Source: Isoetes taiwanensis
Lineage: Eukaryota > Streptophyta > Lycopodiopsida > Isoetales > Isoetaceae
Reading direction: 5' to 3'
Assembly (NCBI GenBank): GCA_021234155.1
Contig: JAJEKV010000014.1
Span: 16,892,966-16,956,965 of the forward strand
DNA: 64,000 nucleotides
In this document: positions 55,149-64,000 of the stretch, one piece after another
Numbering within the stretch: the first letter of the stretch is position 1
Layout: each line of letters opens with the position of its first letter
The notes under the pieces: generated by a model
What the model saw: only the letters and a program-made list of their open reading frames with translations
Told to the model about the DNA's origin: nothing
Databases searched by the model: none
Position numbers and translations under genes: made by a program

Positions 55149-56414
55149 TGTGTTTTCGTCGTTTGACCACTTGGATCATCTTAGTTTTTTCTTTTTCTTG
55201 CCTTGTCTTCTTCGTTTCTCATCGTAATTAACAGTGGTTCTCTTTGCTATATTCGTGTCCATATATAGTGCTTGACTCCTTGATCATTTTTTTATCTTTG
55301 TCTTTTTTTTTTCGATTGATCGGTCATTCGTTTTGCCGGTTTCCCTCTTTGTTTACTGCTCTTGTCTTTTCTCTAGTCATCCTAGTTTGTCCATTCTTTT
55401 TGAATTTTTATTCCATTGGGCCTTTCTTGACTCATTTTCTCCTTGATGTCCGATCCGTTTTTATTTCTCTCTCTTGCTCTTTTTCTCACGAAGTTTTGAG
55501 TCTATGTATTTTCCTTCATATTTTTCTCATCTATTGCATGTAGTTATATTTGTTCTTTAGCTTTCTTCTATTTGGACTCCATTAATCGCATTTTTTACTC
55601 ACTCCTTACCCTCATTTTCGCGTCTTTGGACCACTACCTTTGCCCCTCATTTCATTTCCTCTCATTATTTCCCTTGTTTTGCCTTTAGCATCGTTTTTAT
55701 AATGTAAATTCGTTTTACGCCTTGGAATCTCTCTTAGCATAATGTTGTTGTCGGTGTGCCTTGTTGTTATCAAGTTTGTTGATCTCTATTTCTTTGATTT
55801 ATCTTTTTAATCGTTGTTGTCTCCTTGTTCTTTTTTCTCGATTTGTCCATTTTCTCACTTGATCCGGCTTTGATTGAATATGTCATTGTTCGATCTCTTC
55901 CCATGTCCGATATTCTCTTTGACCCCGTTATCTCCTTTGTGTAGTGCCTTTTTGCTTTTACTTTAATTGGCCTCTTTTTCCCTTATCGGCCTTACTTCAT
56001 TCATCCCTCGACTCCTTTTGTTCCCAGTCCATTATGTTTGTCGTATTTACCTCCTTTGCTTCTTTTATCTTTGGGCTTACTTACACCTGTATTCGCTAGT
56101 CCTCACGGATTACATATTTCTACCTTTACTATGTCTCCTCTTGCTTCGTCTTACATCTCTTTCTCTATTGGCATCCATATATTATGCTTTGTGCCTCCTG
56201 CGTTGATTATCGATTACTCTATCCTCCTTGCCAGTGATTTCTTTGTTTGCCTCCTTTTGCACGATCTTTTCTAATCGTCTCTCTTACGCCAATTTCTTCA
56301 TGCGTTTCGCTTTTGGATGATTTTCCTTTCATCTTGGTTTGATCTATTCTTTTTTGAGGTTGATTCCTCTTCTATCGGCCAACTACTTGTTTCATAGGAC
56401 CCATCCTAGGAATG

Positions 56415-56557
56415 CGATTCTATTGCAATAGCAATAGAATCGACATTCACTGGATGGGGGCATATCTTCCCTATTTATATCGCCTCCTTCCTCATTTCCA
56501 CCATCGGCGTTCTCTTGAGCTCCTTTCTATTACGCTCATTTTTGGCTCCACAAGTTT
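56415..56557 (+). repeat. Hairpin-ended direct repeat, copy 2
   Basis: Copy of 50582-50736 with the same terminal inverted repeat (loop shorter by TTGC) and the same CTATTTATATCGCCTCC and GAGCTCCTTTCTATT blocks. After GGCTCCACAAGTTT the two copies diverge completely, so only the first ~145 bp are shared. Confidence 0.75.
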
Positions 56558-56766
56558 CCGCCCCCTCTCCCTCGATATATTTGAGCTTGTTTCATTTCTT
56601 CACAGAGCTTCGTTTTTCATATTTCGTTCCTTTGTTAAAGTTGCTCCTTTTCGTTTTAGTCTATGTCTGTCTAATCTTCTTTACTTCTCGAGTCACTTTG
56701 TAGCCCTTGATATCCTCCATGCCTCCTTTCTATCTTTTTTGGAAGTGTATATGTTCTTATTTTTTC

Positions 56767-57030
56767 ATGTTTTCTCGGTGTGGCTCTGTAGCCTACGAGA
56801 CTTTCTTATCATTTGTTCTTTCGGCGTGGTTATGGCCGAGATATGATTTCTTGTTATTTTTTTCTTGGCGTGGCGTATTTTTATTCATTCATTCATTTTT
56901 CTCGGTGTGGCATTGTAGCCTCTCGATCAATATTTTATTATTCATGTTTTCTCTCGGTAAATTTGTTGCCTCAAGAGATCATATTTGTTTTTTTTTCGTG
57001 GTATTTGTAGCCCTCGAGGCAGCACTAATC
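56767..57030 (+). repeat. Degenerate short tandem repeat with GTAGCC(T/C)TCGA units
   Basis: Units contain TTTTCTCGGTGTGGC, then TTGTAGCCT and a CGAG/TCGA block, recurring near 56770, 56905, 56950 and 56995 with variable T-rich spacers. Open frames here reflect the repeat. Confidence 0.5.
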
Positions 57031-57533
57031 GGTTGTTTTTTTTTCCGCAATGGTCATTCGGACGGTTCCCGTTAAAATTAGTGTTTGTTGTTTCTTTCTT
57101 TCGGCATTGGCCAGAGCCTCAAGGTCTTCTTGCCCTATGGCGTCTAACTCTTTTAATGGGTTATTTTTCTTTCCACCTTGGGCGAGTTGTTTTAAGGTCT
57201 TATGGTTGCCATAGTCGTGGGGTCGTGCTTCAACTATTTGCTTAGGTTTCCTCAAAAACCTAAAAGGCGTGTTCTTCATTCCAATGAGGCTTGATCACCG
57301 GGTCTTCTCACCTTTGCATTGACCAAGTAAGCGGATAAAACCATCTTTTGTTATATTTTCCAGTATCATCATGCTCTTCGATGATTGTCTAGTTTCAACA
57401 TTTAAGTTCATATTTCCAAATTTATCTACCCCTAGTGAGGGATCCATTTTACTCAATGTTTTTACAAGCTCAATGAGAACACCGCCTTCATATCATTAGC
57501 TACTTGTTGTTTCAAGGACCCATCCTAGGAATG

Positions 57534-57899
57534 TATAGTTGGAGATGAAACTAGAGATAATATCATCATATTGTCTATTTAATTCATAGCATTTCAGAAA
57601 CTTGCTGCAATTGAATAAACATTAACAAAATTTAAACAATCTGGGACATAAGACATTGATTGGCATTTTATACTTGAATTCCACAACCTTTTTGCAAGCT
57701 ACGGAGATTTTGCAACTTCCTCCTACAATAAAGTTAATTATTATTGCCTTCATATATTAATACCATGATTTACAATAAAGTCTTCAAAGCTTAAAAATGC
57801 CATACCGAATTGCATGATGCAATTTCTAAACCATAGAGGCACTTTTTGATGGTGTCTCAAGTAAACAAAAACATATGTTTTGTTTTTCATGGCTTTAGA
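57534..57899. other. Non-coding stretch
   Basis: No gene or repeat recognised between the 19-bp repeat and the poly(T) run. Confidence 0.4.
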
Positions 57900-58100
57900 T
57901 TTTTTTTTTTTTTTTTTTTTTTGTTGAAAGACGCCGGACTTTATTCAATCAAAGGTCAAATACAAGGATAAATGCGAAGCCGGGAATAAAATCTCTCCGG
58001 ATAAAGCGGAGACCCACGCAAAGTAAACAACTGCCCTAAGCATAAGTGCACATCAAATACTCCTCAAAATCAATCGCCTCTTGCGAGGGGCAAGTGAAGA
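57900..58100 (-). mobile_element. Poly(A)-tailed retroposon 3' end, minus strand
   Basis: A run of 23 T (57900-57922) is the complement of a poly(A) tail. On the minus strand it is preceded by GATTGAATAAAGTCCGGCG, i.e. an AATAAA signal about 18 bases before the tail. The sequence further upstream (to about 58100) is unfamiliar non-coding DNA. This is the 3' end of an L1-like LINE, a SINE or a processed transcript. The left edge of the element is the tail itself, and the 5' edge is not clear. Confidence 0.65.
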
Positions 58101-58580
58101 ACAATGATACGACTTTACAATGTAACCTTGAGCTTCCAGGGCTTCTTGGCTCGTAGAATGTGTTCTTACTACATGCTGCAAAAAACATGTCCATGGCCTC
58201 TTGGTCTTCATGGGCGTTATTCTATTCTATACAGTAGAAGTCCTTTCCTTTCCCTAGTTGGACTAAGTTTAAAGACTATAAGATTATACCATGGAGATTG
58301 GTCTTGCTAAAAAACTTTACCTAGCAAAGGGGATCCATTACATTTGAAATCTTTTCATCACACGACCTTTGTTTGCAATGTAAAAATGAAATATTTTCAT
58401 TAGGCATTTACGCAATCGCGAGGAAATGCTACCGGGTTAGCGAAATAGAATAGATGTATATGGGCCTTAATGCCTATAGGTGTACCCGGTTTTTGGGTGA
58501 TTTTGCCAGAACTCTGTACCAACGATAGAACTCTACTTCTAGATTTACTTAGATTTACTTGAGGCTCTACTGCAACAATT

Positions 58581-59000
58581 TTGGTCAAGGGGTTTTTTGG
58601 GATTTGTTACCCAGTTACTTTGCATTGCAATTTTATAAGTATTTTGAACAGTTTCAAGACCATAATCGAACTTCTAGATGTGCCACAAAGAGGGGTTATG
58701 CAATGCTTCAAGAAATTCCATTATGGTCTTGTGGCTGTTCAAAATACTACAAAACCACAATACAAACTCTTTCCTGATAACAAAATTCACAAAAAGCACC
58801 CAAATCAATTAGCCTCATCTCAATCCATGGTGCCAGCTTCAATAATTACAGATTTCTTCAGAGATTTGCCTTCTGTCGCAATGAAAGTCAAGCGGGTTTT
58901 TAGCTATGGCGGAAACGCCAACACAATATTCGACCTTGAACACAACAGTCGATCTTTGACGGTGCATGGTGAAAAGATATTTTGCATGTCAGTATTTTAG
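58581..59000 (+). CDS. Unrecognised 139-codon open frame upstream of the subtilase
   Basis: The frame has no ATG at its listed start. An internal start would give a shorter product. It contains KTIIELLDVPQRGVMQCFKK and ASIITDFFRDLPSVAMKVKR. Composition is plausible for protein, but I recognise no domain, and no splice sites or homologous copy are visible. It ends 58 bases before the subtilase pseudogene start. It may be a chance frame or the remnant of another gene. Confidence 0.2.
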   Translation: MVKGFFGICYPVTLHCNFISILNSFKTIIELLDVPQRGVMQCFKKFHYGLVAVQNTTKPQYKLFPDNKIHKKHPNQLASSQSMVPASIITDFFRDLPSVAMKVKRVFSYGGNANTIFDLEHNSRSLTVHGEKIFCMSVF

Positions 59001-59057
59001 AAACCCTTTCAGCAAGGCTGTTTAACTTTTTATGTGGTACATTTTGCATGAAGAAAT

Positions 59058-61838
59058 ATGGCGAACTCAATGCTATTGCTACTTGCGGTAATGGCCATGC
59101 TTTGCAAATGGAGAAGCATCAGAGCAGCAGGTATTGCTCGTAGAAATCTAGTAATATTTTTTTTTTTAAGTTTCTGTGCATTCTAATCCTCGTCTGGAGC
59201 AGGCCCATTGTGTATATGGGCGGTAAAAATCAGATCCGTTTGCCACACTAAGTTCCCATCATCAGCTCCTGGCTCAAAGTGAAGAGACGGAGTAAATTCT
59301 CCCACACAATTCTTAGCCTTCTGTTAATATAGAAATATTTCTTTTCCTTTTTTGTTTCCTGATTAACTTCTTGTCTTACCTTTTTAGTCTGGGCGTAATA
59401 AAAAATGAGATCCTATACAGTTACAAGCATGGTTTTAGTGGGTTGTGCCAATGCTCTCTTCTGATGGAAGCTGCTGCCTTATCTAGTAAGATGAGGAGCT
59501 TGGAAATTGGAATTCAACTGCCCAAGTCATCAAATGATCTAGTATCTTGGTGCATGCAGGCATGCCAGGGTAGTTTCGGTTTTTTCGAAATAGCCCAAAG
59601 AACACACCACTCTATCGTGGGATTTTCTTGGGTTGGTTAATGAACTAGCTAATTCTGTGACACTCAGTAGCGATTCTCTTTGGAACAAGACTGATTTTGG
59701 ACACGATGTCATCGTAGTTTCTGGATACAGGTAGCTAGTTACATACAGCTAGTGTGAATATTGGTACACAGATTGAGTTTTATAGTGTCTGCATCTCAGG
59801 TGTATGGCCAGAATCCAGCAGCTATGACGATAGTTTAGTGGGTCCAATACCTAAAAGATGGAAAGGCTCGTGTATGAATGGAACTCAATTTAAGCTCGAC
59901 AAATCTGCAACAGGTTAGAATAACAATAAAAATGCAATTACTCGTGTTTTATAAAGATTTTGATTAGTAGGCTAATGTTTACAACAGGAGTTGATAGGGG
60001 CCAAAATATTTCTCAAAATTTTTGAAGCATGGCTGGGATCTTCCTTAAATGAGGGGCATGACCAGGGGAATTTTAAGTCTCCAAGGGATGCTGATGGGCA
60101 TGGAACTCATACTTCATCAACAGCAGGAGGGAGTTTTTGTGGAAGGTGCAAATCTGTTAGGGTTTGCAGATGGAACAGCCAAAGGCGGAGCGCCGGCCGC
60201 TAGAATGCCAGTGTACAAAGTGCTGGGACTTCTGCTATGATGCAGACTTCTTGCAGCATATGATGAAGCAATCCAAGATGGAGTTGACGTGTTGGGTGTA
60301 TCACTTGGTGCAGCTCCACAGGGCTCCTACCTTGAAGACTCTACTTCCATAGCCACTTTTTCATGCCCTAGAGCATGGAATCATGGTTATCTGTTCTGCA
60401 GGCAATAGTGGCCCCTTTCCTTACTCTGTTCAGAATGTAGCACCTTGGATTCTCACAGTTGCTGCTAGCACTATCGGTCGGCGCTTCAGATCAACGTTAC
60501 GCTTGGTAACAATGTCACCTTCAGGGTGTATGAGCTTAAAATGGGATTGTTCAACTTCCTTTTAGTTACTTTTATTACTAAGCATCTTTTTGTGAAGTGC
60601 AGGGTGAGAGTCTGAGCCCTACCAAACTAGAAAACAGGTTTTATCCACTCATTTCTGGCACAGCTGCAGGAAGGTAGGGTAACTTGATCACTCAACTTTA
60701 ACATATATGCTGGTGGCATAACCTAAGCTTAGTCTGATCTTATAACGTGGTTTATGGAATGCGCGGCTTTTGTATATGTAAGATCAATTGGATCGGATCT
60801 AGTAAAAAGGAAAGATTGTAGCTTGTGAGAGAGGATTTAATCTTGGCGCTTGAAAAGGGAGAGGCTGTAAAGACAAGCTGGTGGTGTAGGGATGATTCTG
60901 TATAACATTGAAGAAGGGAATGAACTTGTGGCAGATCCTCATGTGTTGCCTGCAGCCCATATGACTGCAGAGGATGGAGATCAGATGATGAACTACATAA
61001 ATATGACTGAGTGAGCACCATGGAATTTTCTTGCAGAATAGAATAGCTGCTCTCTTGTTTATTATTCCAAACTTCCTTGCCTAATGTTAATGTGTAGTAG
61101 TGCCTTTAGCCTACTTTAGCCCTATTTGCAACTGTTGTAGGTGTGCATCCATCTAATGATGGTGTCTTTTTTTTTTTCATCAGAGAGGTCAAAATCCGGT
61201 GACTCCACCAGATAATCAAGGCAATGACTTCTCTTTGCTTCAATTTGTCAGGCTTTAGAAAACCAAACTGAAATGTTTTTGCATCATGATTTACAGCCAG
61301 ATATTACTGCTCCAGGGTGAGCATTTGGCATCCTACTCCCAAAAGCAGCACCTCTCCTTCCTCACCTCAGGATGATCAGCATGCTGATTTAATGTTCTAT
61401 CAGGAACCTCCATGTCATGTCCTCACATTGCAGGCATAGCAGCTCTGTTGAAGGCCTACATCCAGATTGGAGCCCTGGAGCTATAAAATCTGCAATTATG
61501 ACTACAGGTTTTGATACATTACCTTTTTCTTTTTTTCTTAAACCAAATTAACAGCACCCCTTCTTCTCTACAATTTGTTGCCAGCATCCATTGTGGACAA
61601 TGATAACAAAAGGGGATCTTGGATAGTGATAACAGTGTTGCAGACGCCTTTGTCTTTGGAGCTGGGCACCCTAATGCTGCGCTGGGGACCCTGGTTGGTG
61701 TACAACATTAGCATCAAGGACTATACAGACTTCTTATGTGCTTGGGACAACAAGCAATTGGCTTTAGCAAATTTAGATGTGGATTGTCCCACAACCCAAT
61801 CCTCAAGACCTCAACTACCCTTCTATTTGCCGTCTTGA
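59058..61838 (+). pseudogene. Subtilisin-like serine protease (plant SBT), decayed, with introns
   Basis: ATG at 59058 starts a signal peptide (MANSMLLLLAVMAM), and the first exon ends at 59130 before GTATTG. Next come IVYMGGK (from 59203), the I9 propeptide (EILYSYKHGFSG) and an HTT-x-SWDFLGL block. The catalytic Asp codon GAT is at 59724-59726. Its D-T-G-V-W-P motif is split by a 69-bp GT-AG intron (59731-59799). A second intron runs from 59914 to 59987. Catalytic His is at 60099-60101 (DADGHGTHTS), CSAGNSGP near 60395, a PA-like domain near 60800-61010 (GMILYNIEEGNELVADPHVL), and catalytic Ser in GTSMSCPH (61403-61426). The C-terminal end (ISIKDYTDFLCAW) reaches about 61838. All triad codons survive, but frameshifts (before the Asp, near 60130, 60235, 60870, 61620) and stops break the gene. 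Plant SBTs are secreted proteases of about 750 residues. Confidence 0.85.
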
Positions 61839-62230
61839 TCACATCAAATACTGAGTGTGGTTGCAAAAAAAACTCTCACTACCGGCGTGTTTGAGGACCC
61901 TATAGGGCTACCCTTGGCGTTCCTAACAACTTCTGATGAGGGTAATGCCTTACGATTTAAGTTTCTCCCATAAGGGAGATGAGAAGAGCTTCTGAGTCAC
62001 CTTCCAAAAGAAAAGGGAACTCTAGGGCTAGAGGATTCCTATTATCAAGGGTGGTTGACTGGACAAGTGATCAGCATAGGGTAAGAAGCCCTCTTATTTG
62101 TGTTGAATTCAACCACTTCCTTTGAGTTTTCCGCCCTCTAAAATCAATTGAAGTTTAAGTTAACACACCCCTTGCTTTATTGCATTTGGGTGAGATAATC
62201 TTGTACTAAATTTTTTTAGTTATACGTTCC
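61839..62230. other. Spacer after the subtilase pseudogene
   Basis: It may contain the last, unreadable part of the fibronectin-like C-terminal domain of the subtilase. No other feature is seen. Confidence 0.35.
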
Positions 62231-64000
62231 TTGATAAACTTTTGCATATCTTTAATAAAAGACTCATCAATGATAGGCCTATGTAGTTTTTATGGTATAA
62301 CTTATTTTATTCCACTAAGGTTCCAATGCCCTTATACTAAAAGTTTTCCATGCAATGGGCATAATTTCAAAGTTTCTGCATGCAATGGGCATAATTTCAA
62401 GAGTTTTTTGCATCATGTTACCTTATGCTTGTGCTTCAGCAAAGCTTCCATACGAAATTTTAATAAGTTCTTTGTTGGTTATATTCGTAGTTCTTCCATG
62501 CGAAACTTTGGTTGTTGTTCTTGTTGCCTCGCCCCAACATTCTGATCTTACAACATACGTTATCTAGAATACACTTTGGCAACTTTAGTTGTCTTTGTTC
62601 TTGCCAACCATTTCTTCCCTCGGAATATACTTTAGAAAATACTTTGGCAACTTTGTTGCAATAGTGAAGAAGCTTTAGCACTCTTGCTTCTTCCGATTGG
62701 TGGTTATCGACCTCATTTCCATGATTACGAACTATACAAGTTGCGAGGCATGAAACCTAGTCTTTTCTCTGAGCTTTGTATCATCTATTATTGCTGATTG
62801 AAATTTGCCTTTGTTCCTTTTTACCATCTCCATGTTCCATCGCTATATATCGGTAGATATTTGTATTGATTGCCTCCTCCATAAGTTGCCCTCTACGAAT
62901 ATGGGTGGGTCTTACATTTACTCTAGCGGTACCTCAAAGGTCACTATCTAGTCTTGCTCAACTTGACATTCAGGCTGTTGGTATGCAAAATCATCAAATG
63001 CTGGGATTTAGTCCTATGTAGTTCTTATGGTAAAAATTTGTTTTTATTGCATATGTCCCAATGCCCTTATCAATAACAGTGCTTACCATGCAATTGTTCA
63101 TAATTTGGGGAGACTTGTTGCATGTCATGATACATGTGATCGTCCTTTGGCCAAAGCTTCCATATGGAAGTTTTCTTTTGATAGTTAAAAGACGTGGAAT
63201 TGGCATTTGATATTGGTGTTAATAATGCTTTCTCAACAATCTTTGAATATTATTCTTTGCTCAGGGTTGTTGTCGGAGACTTGGAAGGCTTGCAATGCCT
63301 CGTCAACATTCTTCTTCCTACTCATATATCATCTATACACTTTGGCTTGCCAACATTCTTCTTACTTTGTAACTTTATTTGCAATAGTAAAGAAGTTTTA
63401 ATAGAACTCTGCTTCTCCAAAGCGATGCATTGTTAGTCTTGTTCCCATGATTAAGAACCATTAAAGAGTTTATTACCTATGAATTGAACCTATTGTGATT
63501 TGAAGCTTTGCATCATATATTAGCTAGCCATTATTTGATTGAAATTTGCCCTCTGTTCCTTTGGTCATCTTCTGTTTTCATGTCTTTATGTACCCTAGAT
63601 ATTTATATTCAATTGCCACTGCATATTGCCCCCTGAATATGAATGGGTGGTATCTTTGTTTTCTCGAAGGTCACTATTCTAGTCTTGCTCAAATTGACAT
63701 TTAGGTCTATTAATTTCCAGAAATCATCCAAATGCTTTAGGAGTTTGCATATCATTGTTTTTGTTGTGAAGTCCTAGGTCATTTGCATATAACATGAGCA
63801 CGGAACTCTAGTATCACGCTAAGATTGGGATGCATATTTTCTTCCCTATCTTACTGTTTTTTTATCTGGGGCAGTAGAAGCCCCAACAAGCAACCTAAAG
63901 CAAGCCTTGCCTTCTAAAATCCCCTTATTTCCATTATTTACAGGCACAGCGGCCATCTTCAAAATCACTGCAGTTAATTACTATAACTAGAACAAATCGA
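62231..64000 (-). mobile_element. Decayed LINE RT fragments, two copies about 730 bp apart
   Basis: Blocks on the plus strand recur: CCTATGTAGTT(T/C)TTATGGTA near 62279 and 63014, CCAATGCCCTTAT near 62323 and 63058, and TAGTCTTGCTCAA(C/A)TTGACATT near 62949 and 63680. On the minus strand the right copy reads MLYANDLGL (63789-63778 gives YAND where YADD is usual) and NVNLSKTRIVTFEK, then EYKYLGY. These are the palm and NxxKT/YLG motifs of the LINE family at 40.8-41.4 kb. The left copy shows KLSKTR, AIQYKYL and GTWRW pieces. Both are frameshifted. The right copy runs off the window. Confidence 0.65.

Larger units (their letters stand above)
50737..56395. other. Gene-poor tract, strongly pyrimidine-rich on the plus strand
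   Basis: From about 52.9 to 56.4 kb the plus strand is dominated by T and C. Many frames of hydrophobic residues arise from this and are not treated as membrane proteins. On the minus strand, frames are Lys-rich and short (53184-52990, 53688-53488, 54261-54070) and could come from a decayed, repeated coding or satellite sequence. A degenerate duplication is visible at 53218-53405. I recognise no gene. Confidence 0.45.
56396..57533. mobile_element. Candidate insertion of about 1.1 kb flanked by a 19-bp direct repeat
   Basis: AGGACCCATCCTAGGAATG is present at 56396-56414 and again at 57515-57533. The right copy is preceded by CTACTTGTTGTTTCA, the left by a similar CTACTTGTTTCAT. Directly after the left copy begins the hairpin-ended repeat (56415-56557). 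A 19-bp identical flank is long for a DNA transposon but normal for LINE- or SINE-type insertions. The interior has no recognisable gene. Confidence 0.5.

Noticed and set aside
53515-57245. Many hydrophobic Phe/Leu/Ser-rich frames
   Set aside because: They reflect extreme pyrimidine content of the plus strand; length and frame vary without motifs.

Overview
This is nuclear DNA from a land plant with a large, transposon-rich genome. The best guess is a fern or another non-flowering lineage. The evidence is decayed 28S rDNA, plant-type LTR retrotransposons primed by initiator-Met tRNA, a Tf1/sushi-like gag element of a kind not usual in flowering plants, several LINE families, Helitron 3' ends and an intron-containing plant subtilase. 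I see no bacterial operon, CRISPR array or organellar gene, and no undamaged protein-coding gene of known function. The species call is an inference.

Layout. 0-12.3 kb: an LTR retrotransposon nest. One chromovirus-type LTR family occurs four times: 309-1843 (+), 2410-3433 (+, followed by a PBS), 4476-6036 (-) and 11880-12348 (+, fragment). The minus copy still carries a broken pol (protease, RT, RNase H, integrase, chromodomain) at 6509-10059, and its gag side is lost. 12.8-13.7 kb: the 5' part of a 28S rRNA gene, heavily mutated and holding a three-fold internal repeat. 14.9-15.8 kb: a LINE 3' end. 16-22 kb: mostly non-coding, with local duplications, a Helitron 3' end and faint coding-like pieces. 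22.9-30.5 kb: the most unusual part. It has two arrays of short palindromes (22.93-23.27 and 26.06-26.68 kb), two decayed DUF7869-like, transposase-like genes (23.56-25.79 and 29.40-30.51 kb), and between them a truncated sushi/Tf1-like retrotransposon with a self-priming signal and a tRNA-like SINE head.

31.1-44.4 kb: three LINE copies. One is a 5'-truncated RT fragment (+), one an L1-type 3' end with poly(A) (+), and one nearly full-length (-, ORF1, endonuclease, RT, microsatellite tail). 44.9-46.8 kb: a direct repeat and a short unrecognised Cys-rich ORF (-). 47-57.5 kb: long stretches without genes. They include a strongly pyrimidine-rich tract, a pair of 150-bp direct repeats with hairpin ends, and two isolated LINE tails. 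57.9 kb: a poly(A)-tailed retroposon end (-). 59.06-61.85 kb: a subtilisin-like protease pseudogene that still shows its introns and all three catalytic codons. 62.2-64 kb: about 730-bp duplicated LINE RT remnants (-).

The elements do not form one working pathway. They record layers of insertion and decay. A recurring theme is a shared LINE 3' end (GTGGACGTTAAAA plus a different short tandem repeat in each copy). Many stops in pol and rRNA look like C-to-T/G-to-A changes, as expected for methylated, silenced repeats.
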